DNA of 64,000 nucleotides from Karalla daura (GCA_029224185.1 CM055194.1:26146864-26210863); one strand, 5' to 3'. Numbered from the stretch's first letter, positions 43,460 to 56,303 are shown. Made by a program: numbers and translations. The notes: generated by a model from the sequence alone, not told the origin.

Positions 43460-44570
43460 TTCTTTGCAGCAGTGAATCAATTCTCCTGCTTTTGTCTTTG
43501 GAGGTGACTTTGATTTACTATCGGCCTGGAGTCTAATTTCTAGCGGTCGTATCAGTAAGTGCAGGAACACAACCAAAAAATTAACAATAAGACCATACCT
43601 AACACTAACAAGTCAGACCAATGAGGTCACAATATCTGAACCTCCTCTCAGTTGATTTTTACCTGCACTTTGTGATCTGCTCGAGCCTGTAAATGAAGGA
43701 GTGCAGGTTATGTGAATAATGTGTTTGATCAGCTGTGGTCGTGGTGACGCTTCCCTCTCTTTGCTTCTCGTTTAGGAGCCAAAGTGAAAATAGAAAGAGG
43801 GGAGAAGGAGAGGACAGACTCCCCCACCGGATCACGCTGTTAGATAGAGAAGTGTGGGGGGGTGGGGGGTGGGGGGTGGGGGGTGGGGGGGGGCCTTGAA
43901 CGCAGCACAGCTTCCTGGTCTCAGAAGGCCGAGGCCACTTTACGGAGGAGGAACAGGAGTCATTGTTGTCAAAAAGGGAGAACACAACACTGGGACAAAG
44001 GAAGGTGGTGAAAACATGAGGTGAGTGTGTGTGTTTGGGGTCGGGGGGGGGGGGGGGGCGTCCCAGAGCTCCCTGCCAGTGATGACCAGAGTGTCCATCA
44101 GCGAGGTCTCCCGGGTGCCGGCGGAAACAGCAGCGCTGGCAGAACTAAAAAACACGTCCCTGGGAAAGTGCTTTTTCTCTCGCCAGACGGCGAGTGATGG
44201 ATTGGACCGGCCGCTGCACACAATGCATTTGTGAGGGGGGAGGGGGGTGTTGGGGGGGGGGGGGGGGGGGGGGGGTCTGTCAGAAAAACACTTCCACTTT
44301 ACTCCTAGAATGCACTAAAATATTTACGACTTCGATATTTATTTCATTATTCCACACATCGAATGTGAGAATGGACGTACACAAAGATGGAAGCAGCACA
44401 ACAAAAGGTTCCAGAGACGCAAACGGCCGGCTGAAGATTTCAGCACCGCTTCATTTCTGTTTCAGCCAAATCTGGAGATCAGCTGTGATTAAGGTGGACA
44501 GCGGCCGGGTGAAGCTGAGGTGGTGGAGGAGTCGAGGTTTTCCTCCGGAATGATGGAAACTCGTCTGCTG
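42800..44570. other. intergenic with (CA)n and poly-G tracts
   Basis: (CA)n at 43423-43456; G-rich runs at 43855-43893, 44041-44059 and 44234-44275, the last with 22 consecutive G. No exon recognised. Confidence 0.6.
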
Positions 44571-44579
44571 AGAGAGGAA

Positions 44580-45345
44580 CGCTGCAGCCACACCTGCCAG
44601 CCGCAAGAATCAACAGTATTGATTAAACCGCAGCATCCTCTCAAATCCATCCCCATTTCCTTTGAAGGAGAAAATCATCCTTGATATCTGCCAACAGCTT
44701 ACTTACTTAGGGATTTCTTCCTTTCCATCTAGGTTATATTAATTAATGCATGCCTTTCTTAAATTAGCCCTCTGAGGAGCTATAACTCAAATTCCTGTAT
44801 TTATGAAAGTAATAGGTTGGAAAAAAATGCTAAACTGAAATAATTATGCAGTCCAACACTTTGCTTTGAGAGTAAACTGGAAGAAAACTGATGAAATATG
44901 AATGTGCATCGGGTGCAAAGATAGTTAAATATTTACAATCCTGTGTTAGTCCACAACCCCAGTAAAGATGCTAGTCAACTGCAATAATTGCTTTACTGCA
45001 AAACTTTGCACTTGATTCATGGATTGGAAGGGTTGTTACACAAGTTTGGGGTGATTTTCTCTTTCTACATGAAGGCAGAAATGTGTGTGAAGCTGCCGGG
45101 ACACAGTCCTGTGCTCGCTCCATTTCTCTGCCTAATATCATCAGGCAGGTGGTTGCATCTTAAGCAGCAGCACATATCGCAGTTAGGAGAGGGCACACGG
45201 CACAGAGACGTGGAGGGAGCCCCTCAGGGACTGATCTTATATCAGGAGACTGTATATTTCTACGCTAAAGAGGCTATTCAAACCCACCGATGCCTGAATT
45301 ATTAAAGACACTGTATGTTTTTCAAAGCCTTGATTTAGCTTTTTA
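44580..45345. promoter_or_regulatory. putative conserved noncoding element cluster (inferred)
   Basis: Includes CAGTATTGATTAAACCGC near 44612, TATTAATTAATGCATGCC near 44737, AAATTAGCCC near 44761 and GTTTTTCAAAGCCTTGATTT near 45317. Homeodomain-type cores in long non-repetitive sequence suggest enhancers. Confidence 0.35.
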
Positions 45346-45385
45346 AGGCCTGGGATGTGTGTTAGTGGTGGTGTGGCCAGCCGTT

Positions 45386-45387
<2 letters not shown>

Positions 45388-45443
<56 letters not shown>
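45388..45443. repeat. (TG)n microsatellite
   Basis: About 28 perfect units, lying between two putative noncoding elements. Confidence 0.95.
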
Positions 45444-45445
<2 letters not shown>

Positions 45446-45469
45446 CAGAGGCTGGATTGTTTCGGGTTA

Positions 45470-45700
45470 CACCCCTCCCACTGTCGGCCTGGTCTGCTAA
45501 AATGGCCTTTTACTTTCTAAGCATGCTTTTACTGCCTTTGAAGAGTTATTTTTGTTGATGAAAAGGATACGCCGCCTGGGTTAAAGCGAACCCCGGCTAT
45601 TCACAAGGTTGTTTAATACTTTCCCCTCCGTTTGGCTTATAAATTTATCATCAGTAAAGTACACCAAGCAGTGGTCTCATGCAGTAGAACAGGATCCAAG
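45470..45700. promoter_or_regulatory. putative conserved noncoding element (inferred)
   Basis: Complex sequence with AAAATGGCCTTTTAC, GGCTTATAAATTTATCATC and GTTTAATACTTTCCCC words and no reading frame. Possibly continuous with the element left of the TG repeat. Confidence 0.33.
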
Positions 45701-46060
45701 GTAAGTGGCTCCACGGTTGAGTGAGAGAGGCGGAGAAACCGGCCGAGGTGGACGGAGAGGGCGCGTCAGCGCTGGTCGATCCTGCTCGGGCTCGGACGAG
45801 TGTGTGCTCAAGGTTTTAAGACATTAAAAGTCTTAAATTGGCTTTATCGACACATCTCTTGATTCCTAGATACAGTACAGAGGCCTCACTTGTTAACAAC
45901 TTGTATGTTAATGACTTGAATTAGACCTGATCAATCTGCTCTGGATGCAAGTGTTTCCCATCGCTTTGAAGTGAAAGCATCGATTGGTGAGAATACAACG
46001 GAATCAAACCATCGGTTCTCAGTGCTGATTGGAGCCGTTCCTCAGTCTGAGCTCTGAGCA

Positions 46061-47272
46061 GAACACACAGAACACACAGAACACACAGAACACACAGAAC
46101 ACAGAACACACACAACACACAGAACACACAGAACACACAGAACACACAGAACACAGAACACACAACACACACAACACACAGAACACACAGAACACACAGA
46201 ACACAGAACACACAACACACACAACACACAGAACACACAGAACACACAGAACACACAGAACACACAGAACACAGAACACACACAACACACAGAACACAGA
46301 ACACACACAACACACAGAACACACAGAACACACAGAACACACAGAACACAGAACACACAACACACACAACACACAGAACACACAGAACACACAGAACACA
46401 CAGAACACACAGAACACAGAACACACACAACACACAGAACACAGAACACACAGAACACACAGAACACACAGAACACACAGAACACACAGAACACAGAACA
46501 CACAGAACACAGAACACACAGAACACACAGAACACACAGAACACACAGAACACACAGAACACACAGAACACAGAACACACACAACACACAGAACACAGAA
46601 CACACAGAACACAGAACACACAGAACACAGAACACACAGAACACACAGAACACAGAACACACAGAACACAGAACACACAGAACACACAGAACACAGAACA
46701 CACAGAACACAGAACACACAGAACACACAGAACACACAGAACACACAGAACACAGAACACACAGAACACACAGAACACAGAACACACAGAACACACAGAA
46801 CACAGAACACACAGAACACAGAACACACAGAACACACAGAACACACAGAACACAGAACACACAGAACACAGAACACACAGAACACACAGAACACAGAACA
46901 CACAGAACACAGAACACAGAACACACAGAACACAGAACACACAGAACACACAGAACACAGAACACACAGAACACACAGAACACACAGAACACAGAACACA
47001 CAGAACACAGAACACACAGAACACAGAACACACAGAACACACAGAACACACAGAACACACAGAACACAGAACACACAGAACACAGAACACACAGAACACA
47101 CACAACACACACAACACACACAACACACAGAACACAACATATATAACACACAGAACACACAGAACACAGAACACAACATATAGAACACACAGAACACACA
47201 GAACACAGAACACGACATATAGAACACACAGAACACACAGAACACAGAACACAACATATAGAACACATAGAG
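46061..47272. repeat. 1.2-kb AACACACAG/AACACAG array
   Basis: Mixed 9-bp (AACACACAG) and 7-bp (AACACAG) units with occasional AACACACACAACACAC. The right end has AACATATA variants at about 55-bp spacing. Because 7- and 9-bp units mix, Thr/His/Asn-rich frames on the plus strand and Cys/Val/Phe-rich frames on the minus strand stay open for about 400 codons. They are artefacts. Confidence 0.95.
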
Positions 47273-47299
47273 CCTGGAAACGATGCAGGTGAGTCCCAA

Positions 47300-47538
47300 A
47301 CTACAGCATTAAAAAAGAAAAATAAATGAAAAATAATAAATGTAGTAAATAATAAAAACGCATTCATGCAGGTAGATTCAGGTAGGTAAATTCACAGATT
47401 TATGCTTGAAATGCAGGTATAAAAGCTACAAATAACACCTTTTGTCAGATAATTCAAAGCTGCGCTGATTTATATTTTACAGCTCATTGTTTAGAGTTTC
47501 ACAGCTTGAAACTTAGCTGTTCTGTTATTTTCACTGTG

Positions 47539-47603
<65 letters not shown>

Positions 47604-47755
47604 CGACTCACATCAGTCACTAAGCAGCTGGGGAGCACAGGTATTTCCCTCAGGAGTCGAGAAAAGTGAGAGTGGAGCTAAGAGGAGAGTAAATATTGGA
47701 CTTATGATACTCAGATTGCCTGAAACACAACTGTGAGTGTCATTCTGTGTCTGCT

Positions 47756-47813
<58 letters not shown>

Positions 47814-48090
47814 GTGTGTGTAGGTGTGTGTGTTTGCTGACGCCATTTTACCTCGGAGAGGAGGCGACAGTTTGATTCTGCTGCCCCCTGCTGGTCAGGG
47901 CATGAACGCAGGTTCACGCCATGAGAAGCTGCAGGTGCAGGCGTGTCCACGTGGTTTCGGTCACACTGCTCCGTGTTCCATATATTATTTAGTGACCTAG
48001 AAGTTTCTGTAAGTGGTGTTAAAGCTCGTGGATCCAGGACGCAGAAACACGTAAGCTGCACCTGCAGCGGCGGCAGCAGCACCCCTGCTC
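47300..48090. other. intergenic with two (TG)n microsatellites
   Basis: (TG)n at 47540-47601 and 47758-47809, separated by non-repetitive sequence. No gene recognised. Confidence 0.6.
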
Positions 48091-48094
48091 CGTT

Positions 48095-48960
48095 CCAGGC
48101 CGCGGAGCCGAGGAGATGCTGCTTACGGATGCAATTCCAGGTGGAATATCGCTGATGCATTGCCCACCAAACAGATGTCTCTCTTGAATTAGTTACCTCA
48201 GGATCCTCCCTGAATGCCAAATCAGGGGAAACACATGAGCTGAGCGCAAATCTGATTTATTCATCCCAGCTACACCTCATGCTTAGACAATGGCATGCAA
48301 ATCAATGGCATTTGTAATCACTTGGTGGGATATAGTGTACACCGAGGTATGGATATACGTTGGAGTGTGATGCTTTATTGATCTGCATCCTGCAAGGATA
48401 TGATAGATAAATAAATGATAGAGCCTTGAGTTAAAGGAGGTGCTGCTGGATGCAACATGATGGCACTGCCCAGACAAAGCGCAGCTTGCCGGTGTGTTGC
48501 GGTGGTCCAGACTCGCCCTGCCTTCGATCAGTTACATCATTTCCTCTTTAAGGAGGAGGGCATGGAAACAAGCGGGCCTGATGGTATCGCCCCCTCTCCT
48601 CCTCCCCGTCTCTTTAGCCCGGCGCGTGGCCCAGCCTTTCTTTATTGATAGTGGAGCTCCTGACAAAGCAGGGTAATTAAAGCAATCGTGCCGGTCGGGC
48701 GTCATTGATAAAGATTGGAGCCGATGCAGCTCTCTGTGGTGTGTCAGCAGCACGGAGCTCCCGTCCCCTGGATCCCTCGCTCGCCTTTCATCTCCCCCAC
48801 TCAGCCATGAAAAATTCATCCAAGACCTCCAGAAATATTTATTGTAAAATCTTAGGGAGAAGTGGTAGCACTGAAAAATTCATGCCCTTATTCGCCTCCA
48901 ACAGCTGTGGACCCCTTAATTAATTTGATTGCTCACATTACAAGATAAATTCATTTATAC
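48095..48960. promoter_or_regulatory. putative conserved noncoding element cluster (inferred)
   Basis: Almost 900 bp without repeats. Words include an octamer-like GGCATGCAAATCAATGGC near 48292, GATAGATAAATAAATGATAG near 48402, GCAGGGTAATTAAAGC near 48669 and CCCCTTAATTAATTTGATTG near 48912. No credible frame. One of the strongest enhancer-like stretches in the window. Confidence 0.38.
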
Positions 48961-49001
48961 AATATTTATCTGTCCTTTTCCTCAACTTGGTCTAATCAAA
49001 C

Positions 49002-49041
49002 AGACACACACACACACACACACACAGACACACACACACAC
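49002..49041. repeat. (CA)n microsatellite
   Basis: Two CA runs split by CAGA. Confidence 0.93.
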
Positions 49042-49424
49042 GGCTGCTCTGTTTTTTATTCCTTTTTTCCACAGACTACTAAAAATATTTCTGTATTAAT
49101 TTAGTGAAGTAGAGAAAATATTACCTTTCTCAGTCACAACCACGAGGACGCAGAGCTCAGTGTTCACAGCTTCAGTTATTTCTACATGTCAGTAGAAAAT
49201 ATTTCATTTTTAATGAAATGACAATAATGTGTGACATTGTATTTACTGTAAAAAAGGCAGCCTTAAAATATTCACTTATTCAATCAACATCTATTGAATT
49301 TGTATGAAATGAAATGATAATAAAAGAAGGATCGACAATAAAATGAACTGGTTTGTGTTATTTTCCTTGTTTTCTGTATTTTCTCTAGGAAGTCCAGTTT
49401 CTCGCTAGCAGCGCTGTGCATACT

Positions 49425-49605
49425 GAATGCTAAGGTTAGCATGCTAACAATGACAATGCTAACATGCATATCCACCAGATTCACCAGAAAATAATGTAAT
49501 TATCCAAATTTAAACATATTGTTACCCCCAGCGAACAAACAGGGATAATCCAATTTGTTTCAGCATCTTAGTTTAGCGTGTTAGCGTGTTAGCATGCTAG
49601 CGCAG
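49425..49605. repeat. GTTAGCATGCTAAC-rich dispersed-repeat fragment
   Basis: Several TTAGCATGCTAA, GCTAACATGC and GTTAGCGTGTTAGC palindromic words, typical of a common fish repeat and like those at 18000-18080. Confidence 0.4.
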
Positions 49606-50279
49606 TCTAACGGTCAGTAAACAGCCAGGAGCTCTAGAGGTTTCAGCAGTTGTAGAATTTAAATGTTTGACAGAGCGAGATGAATTGTGATAATGGCGGC
49701 GTGTGCGGCGTGTGACTCTGTCCATTATTTTGCATTGTTTGATGTTTACTTTCCTCCCTTCGCACGTAAAGCTTGACACACATCTCTGGGCCGCTGTTTA
49801 TAATGATGACTGGTGACAGTCAAGCTGCTTTGTTAGTGTTCAGACTTGTCATGGAACTGATTTAATGCTGATATATATACACTGCAGGACAGTCATCTGC
49901 GACTGCCCGTCTCTCATCTCCAATGCCTCACACTGACAAAACGGCTTCTCCTAAAAACTACGACTTAGGATCTAAATCACTCCAACCTGGCTGTGAATCC
50001 ACACTCGCAGGCTTTGCCTCCGTAGGTTGTAACGTTTAGTCTCTGAAATTGGGATTTGGGGAAACACAAACAAAAATTTTACACTTCAAGATTAGGTTTG
50101 TCATTTTTTTCGGCATTCATATGAGCAGCATCCAATCTGTGGGAAGCCTTGACAGCCAGTAACAGCGAGTAACAGCTCCGTGTGACAGGTGTCTTCCTGC
50201 GCTATGTAATCACAGTGTGAGGAACCATGCTGTGCAAAACAGACAACAACAGTTTCTATAATGATGGAATATCTACAGC

Positions 50280-51330
50280 GTGCAGACTTTAAACGAGGAC
50301 TCTTGAGGATGCTTCAGACACACTTTTGAATTGCATTTTTAAGTCAATGGCAGCGAGAGGAGAAGCACAACCCTGGTAATGACGCAGTGTCTCCCGAAGG
50401 TTGAATTTACAGTTAGTGGATGTGAGGAGATGAGGGATAATAGGTCCATTCAGACAATTCATTAGCCGAGGAGCCAGGTATTCAGTCTTGCTGCCCACTG
50501 AGAGTTGGTACCGGTCCAGTCCTGCAGCAGATGTAGCCTGAGGGGAGTGCGGGGTCGGGGTTAATGGCTGTAGCGTGGTTTCATGTTCTGCTCTGTTGAA
50601 GGCCACTCGTCCTGGCTGCCAACAGGGCTCGGAGGTCAGCGGGGACATTAGTCTCAGCTCTGCTCTTCATTAGCCTTGCTAATTACGGGGCTCCTCTACG
50701 GGGATGGCAGCTCCTGCCTGGGCCGAGCCGCGCTCCCCTCCCGTCTCTGCTTTACGCCACCGTGGACTCGACCATATGCTGCAGCCGAGACGCCGCTGTC
50801 TCTCTCTGGCCTGTCCACGCGTATCCTCGCCCATTTGAGGGATGCTGCTGCCTGACACAAAGCCCTAGAATTTTGCACACTGACAGGCCCTATTTTCTGC
50901 TGCGTGAAGGCTCTGTTACAGGTCCTTTGCACTGTTATCGATGGAGGGCAGCCTGTGACACTGCCTCTGGCCTGCAGCGCCTCTTGTTGTTATGTGTACG
51001 ACAGCTCTGCTGCCTGCTGGGCGACGTGTCAGGATGATGATTGCTTCCTGACCTTGTCCGTCTCTCCATTACATCCATAATGAAACCTGCTCTTCCTCTA
51101 CAGCTGCCTCTAAATGGTAAAGGTGCCTCGCTGGCCGTCTTTGCCTTTGATTCCTTGTGGTCGCTGGCATTTGATCCCTGGCGCGTCGCCTCTTTCGGTG
51201 ACCAGCACCTCTGGGACCTGACGCGGTGGCACAGCGGGTCGCGCGTCGCCGCTCGCTCATCTGTTGCCCCGTCTGAAGCTCTTTGATTTGACTCTGTGAA
51301 CAAGTCGGGGAACCTTCCAGACGCCCTCAT
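50280..51330. promoter_or_regulatory. putative conserved noncoding element cluster (inferred)
   Basis: Long non-repetitive stretch with CAGACAATTCATTAGCCGAG near 50453 and CATTAGCCTTGCTAATTACG near 50669, then GC-rich complex sequence. Short frames on both strands share no domain or splice logic. Confidence 0.33.
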
Positions 51331-51339
51331 CTCTTAGGA

Positions 51340-51725
51340 CTTAAAGAAGCTGCTGACCCTGATGCTGGGACGTAACCTCCCCATAAATCAAACAATCTCC
51401 TCCATCACTTTAAAAACAAATGGAAAAAAAATGTCACATGGTCTCGGCTCGGTCACCAGGACCCAGTAACAGACTGAAAATATTGACGCTAGCTTCAATC
51501 TTCTGACCAATAATTCTCTCGTTCTTGGACGTGAAATTAATGCTTTTTATTTTATGTAAACCTAATAAATGAATCTAGCATTAGCATTTAATGAACTATA
51601 TGTTACATTATTGACACTGACATGAGTCAGTATCACTTCAAATATACACATTTGTGTTACTCCATCTAGTCATGATATGGACTGAAGGAAGAAGCCTGTG
51701 TTTATATTCATTCTGTACAGCCACC
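51340..51725. other. intergenic, nothing recognised
   Basis: AT-rich non-repetitive sequence leading into the hexamer array. Confidence 0.45.
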
Positions 51726-51729
51726 GTGG

Positions 51730-52264
51730 GTCCAGGCCCAGGCCCAGGCCCAGGCCCAGGCCCAGGCCCAGGTCCAGGCCCAGGCCCAGGCCCAGGCCCA
51801 GGCCCAGGCCCAGGTCCAGGTCCAGGCCCAGGTCCAGGCCCAGGTCCAGGTCCAGGCCCAGGCCCAGGCCCAGGCCCAGGCCCAGGCCCAGGCCCAGGCC
51901 CAGGCCCAGGCCCAGGTCCAGGTCCAGGTCCAGGTCCACGTCCACGTCCAGGTCCAGGTCCAGGTCCAGGTCCACGTCCACGTCCACGTCCAGGTCCAGG
52001 CCCAGGTCCAGGTCCAGGTCCAGGTCCAGGTCCAGGTCCAGGCCCAGGCCCAGGCCCAGGCCCAGGCCCAGGCCCAGGCCCAGGTCCAGGTCCAGGTCCA
52101 GGTCCAGGTCCAGGTCCAGGTCCAGGTCCAGGTCCAGGCCCAGGTCCAGGTCCAGGTCCAGGTCCAGGTCCAGGTCCAGGTCCAGGCCCAGGTCCAGGCC
52201 CAGGTCCAGGTCCAGGTCCAGGCCCAGGTCCAGGCCCAGGTCCAGGCCCAGGTCCAGGTCCAGG
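51730..52264. repeat. (GGCCCA/GGTCCA)n hexanucleotide array
   Basis: About 89 hexamers, CCAGGC or CCAGGT, with a few CCACGT. Blocks of GGC-type and GGT-type alternate. One frame on each strand reads uninterrupted Gly-Pro, and others Pro-Arg/Ser-Arg or Leu-Asp/Val-Asp. No promoter or splice context is evident. Confidence 0.96.
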
Positions 52265-52269
52265 TGTAT

Positions 52270-52960
52270 GTTTAGTTTGAGGATGAGGCCTGTCGGTCTT
52301 CATCCAGAGCTTTGAGAAAAACAATATACATTTTTGATATTGCAAACACTTTGTAGCTTTAGTCAGCAACAGTCAGTCAGATAAAAGGTCTAAGTTGTGT
52401 GGGATTGGCTCTTTTTTGGTGTTCCTTGGAGGGTATAACTGTAAGTATTGGGCCTGAAGTCATCAGAATATGATGAACTGATTAACAGTGACTACACTTT
52501 GTTCAAATGTTATGGAAGAAACAGGAGATGTTAGATAAACTTAAGCAGATGGTCGATCATCCTGGTTACTCAGTCCTCTACTCAGCTGTGATGAGCGGCC
52601 TGGTCTGTAGGTCAGGCTCCAGCTCCGTCTGCTGCTGCTGTCTCCAGCTTTTTGAGACGACAGAGAGACGACTGGTTATTAACTGGTGAGAGAGTGGAAG
52701 GGGAGCTCTGGAGCGGCGCTGAGGTACCATCCCATAACTTCTCCTCACACAGGCCTGTCTGAAAAGTCCCATTGATCAGCTGCGAGTCTCTTGTTCAGCA
52801 CTAACCGCTATCCCTCATCCCAAACTGTCACAAAGCCGTCAAGATCAAATCCCGTTCCTCCATGTCAGGCCTGAGAGTGCGTTTCCCTCTGATACCGAAC
52901 AACCCCCACAGACAGGGGAGCGATAGAAAGAGCCCAGCACAAAACTAGAGCTGCTGCCAC
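52270..52960. other. intergenic, nothing recognised
   Basis: Non-repetitive sequence; no exon recognised. Confidence 0.45.
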
Positions 52961-52969
52961 ATCTTTGGC

Positions 52970-53960
52970 AACCATTACTGCCTTTTTTTCTCTTTTTTTG
53001 TGACAAGGGTTTTGATATGTCACCTTGTAATCTGACGCTGGTTTCTGCTGGTCTCGCCTCCAGGGGTTGGGGGGAGGCTGCGCTTGCAGAAAAGTCAGCG
53101 AGAAAACGAGCACTTTGCATTCAATTGCTCCCCGTTTGGTGCTGGGTTCCCCGCCGCATCTGAGAGAGCGAGCAGACAAACAGATATCCAGAGGAGCGCG
53201 CGCTCCTTTTTCATCCCCGTTGTCAAGTTAATTTACAGCAGATTCTTCCTGGATGCAGGATGCCATGTGAGTTATTGATTATTTTCCTCCCGCTCTCAGA
53301 GCCATCATCCCCAGCCTTGATGGAACAATGAGGGAGGGTCGGGCCCCAGAGGAGCGGTACGTACAACTCCATACACGCCACTTTACACTTGTACTCGCTG
53401 CCGGGAACATACAGCAGAATTCAATTTACACCGCTTTTAGACAAATGTAAACAGCGTGCTCAGCGCGTGAGTTCAAATCTCAGAAGTGCGGGGTCGCCAG
53501 ACACCAGCCAGCAGGGACGGGAAGTGACTTCCACTAAAGGATGCGTAAATTAGAAAGCAGGAAATATGTTCGACCAAACCGAAATCCTCAAAACAATAGC
53601 TGTGAAGACACTTTTTCCCTGCCTGGTTTTGAGTCTTTTTTTACTGAGGCTGCAGTGAAACTGGAATCCATCATCATCAGACCAGAAAGACTTTGAATTG
53701 CTGTTAATTTGAAGACAAGTGAACGAATTGTCTCTCCGGAGGACGAGTGTGAGACTGCGAGAGTATCAGGGGAAGTGGAGCAGCGCAGTGAGGAGGAGTG
53801 ACCCGGCGGAGCGTTGTCAGGATGTCAAAGAGCCTCCCTGACTCCACTAATCCCCCGCCTGTGAAGTACCGCCCCCTCCCTGATTAACTGTCTAATGAAC
53901 ACGCACAAAGACAGCAGCGAAATAGGTCAGGATAGCGCTTCTCAGGCAGTTTGATAAGAC
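52970..53960. promoter_or_regulatory. putative noncoding regulatory sequence (inferred)
   Basis: Repeat-free sequence with GCATTCAATTGCTCC near 53118, GTCAAGTTAATTTACAGC near 53223 and CCCTGATTAACTGTCTAATG near 53877. Weaker than other islands. Confidence 0.25.
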
Positions 53961-53969
53961 GCCTGTCCT

Positions 53970-54594
53970 CTGATGTGCAGCAGATTAAAAATTCCTGAAG
54001 ACGAGCATTTAACCAAACAATTAGTGCAACTAAAAACTGGACCAGTAGACGGACGCAGGACGTCTGGACCGAGCCATCCTCTGCTCTCTGGTAACATAGA
54101 AGCTACGGGCCCTGGTTCCATCAGAGCCTCGGAGTCTGTTCTACATCCTGTTTGAATATGTGGGAATATTACACTCTGTTCTGCTCAGATCTGGCAACCA
54201 CACCTAGGCTGGACCAGGCTCTGCTGCAGCTGTGGAGCGTGTAGTCATGAAGCCATCAGGTCTCTGTCCCCAGACGAGGACATGATGATGTGGCAGGAGT
54301 TGCTGAACATCTTTGGTCGGGTTCAGCCGTCCGCTGAGGAGTCACCCCACTGACACGTGGAAGCCAGAACATGTGTCAGTGTGAGGCTTCCATCACTGTT
54401 TGTGAACAGTCAGCTCCATCAGTTTTCGACTGTGTCGTCAAAAGAAAATCAAACAGAGGGATTGTTGCTTTTGATGTGAACAGATTAAACCATCAAAGAT
54501 TTTAATTGTTTCTAAAACGCTTTCAGATCTTTAGTATTCCCTTTGCTGAGGCTGCCTTCCATCTGTCTCCCCAACGCTGAACCATGGGGGCATA

Positions 54595-54647
<53 letters not shown>

Positions 54648-55500
54648 AGTGGGAATAAGTGTAAGGTTTACATGATTAATACAGTTAGGTTCTGCTACTC
54701 GCATTAATTTTTGAAGTCAGATAATTGATTCCCTATTGATGTGCTTTTCATTTCTTGTCGCAGCTGCAACTGTTGATGAAATGACTTCACTTGCTTCACT
54801 GCAAGGTTCCCGTTCACGTTTATCATGTTTTATGGACATAGAATTACTTCAAACTACGGAATGTGTTTCATTACAGATTGTATCGTCACTCTGTCCCTGA
54901 GCCTCTGAACTATTCTGGAGGTGTTGGATGGTTTGTTTGCTTCACACTATGCCACATTCTGTTCCTGTTCACATTAACTTATATTTCTGTCCAAAACAGA
55001 AATTTAGCAGAAATTTGTCAAATTGTTTCATATAAGCTTAAAAATATAGATCAAAAGTCTTGGATTTGTTTGCTCTGCAGCCTTGGACTCTAACGGAGCT
55101 CCTTCTAAGGACATGTTGGTCAGAACAACACAGTGTTTGTTCACAACCTGCAGAGAACGTCTCTGCTCACAGTTCTGTGATGAATTTCTTTTTAGCTTTT
55201 TATAAAATTGACAGAATGAAAAAGAGGTTGTCATTGACCTCTTGATCCCCCTCCCCCCTCCATCTTGTAGACGATAGGGCTGTTTCCGTGTGTTGTGTGA
55301 AGCGTTGTGTGTTCCTGTCCTCCTCCAGCAGGACAACCTGGACCAGCGTCCAGCAGCAGCTGAGGAGATGCAGCTCCAACCACGTCTTTCATCTTCCCTT
55401 TGTTGGCGTTCCAGAGCTGAAGCAGAGGTTGAGCCGGGCTCCTCCCTCCTCGGCTGTGGCTCCACAAGATGATGCCTTCTAGACAGAAGCCTCTGCCCTG
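53970..55500. other. intergenic with (CA)n at 54596-54644
   Basis: No gene recognised. The segment 54100-54190 (TCTGTTCTACATCCTGTTTG) repeats a phrase also present at 10500-10560 in kyat3 intron 6, pointing to a dispersed repeat. Confidence 0.45.
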
Positions 55501-55524
55501 CATCCCGGCTACCACCAGCAGCCC

Positions 55525-55912
55525 CGAACCCCCCCCCCCCCCCCCCCCCCCTCGTTCCCGAGCTCTATGCTTAGCTAACATCAAAGGGACCTATCACACC
55601 CCAATGGCTTAAATCTTTTAACAGGGAATAACAGCCGGAGAACATCCAGACCGCTCGCGTCCCACCGTCATGTCACCATGTGTTCCTGCAACCATCGCCA
55701 GGGGAGGGGCACCCCCCCCCCCCACCCCCCGCTCCCTGCCCCCCCCCCCCCTTTCTGCTGCTGCGTCTTGTCTCTGCAGGACCGTGAGGGGGACCCGCAC
55801 TGTGATCAGGGTCCAGGCCAAATTCTGTTTGAAATGTGAATGGGCTAATTTTCATCAGCCTCCCTCTTGCTGGGGGAGGCTGGGGGAGGCTGGGGGAGGC
55901 TGGGGGAGGTCC
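55525..55912. repeat. poly-C tracts and GGCTGGGGGA tandem
   Basis: C homopolymers at 55530-55551, 55711-55728 and 55739-55752, and a 10-bp unit GGCTGGGGGA repeated four times at 55867-55908. Confidence 0.85.
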
Positions 55913-55919
55913 CAGGTGC

Positions 55920-56272
55920 CGCAGCATGCCAAGGGTCATCATTAGAAGACGGCTGCCTTCAACAAAAAACTGAAAAACTACACAAAAAAACATGGGCACG
56001 CCACTGCATCTTGTGGCAATGTTTGTCTTTTATTCTTTTATTATTTTCTCTGGTAAATTCATAAACATTAATGAACAAAACTCACACGCCTCTCCTGCTC
56101 CCAAGCCTTCACTTCTTTCTTTATCTGATTTCATTCTTTCTTTAGATTTCACCGGCTTGTCTTTTCTCCTCAGCTGATGTATAAACAAACAAAACAGTGA
56201 CTGAAAACGTGGAGACGACCTAGCTGGAGATATCGGGATGGGGTGTGTGTGAGGGTGTACGTGTGTGTGTGT

Positions 56273-56303
<31 letters not shown>

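Noticed and set aside
45921..47367. Minus-strand frames of about 440 codons, Cys/Val/Phe-rich, and a Thr/His/Asn-rich plus frame
   Set aside because: Translation of the AACACACAG array in several frames.
51638..52369. Gly-Pro repeat protein of about 240 codons, collagen-like at first sight
   Set aside because: Gly-Pro dipeptide from a hexanucleotide array, not Gly-X-Y; no signal peptide or exon structure.
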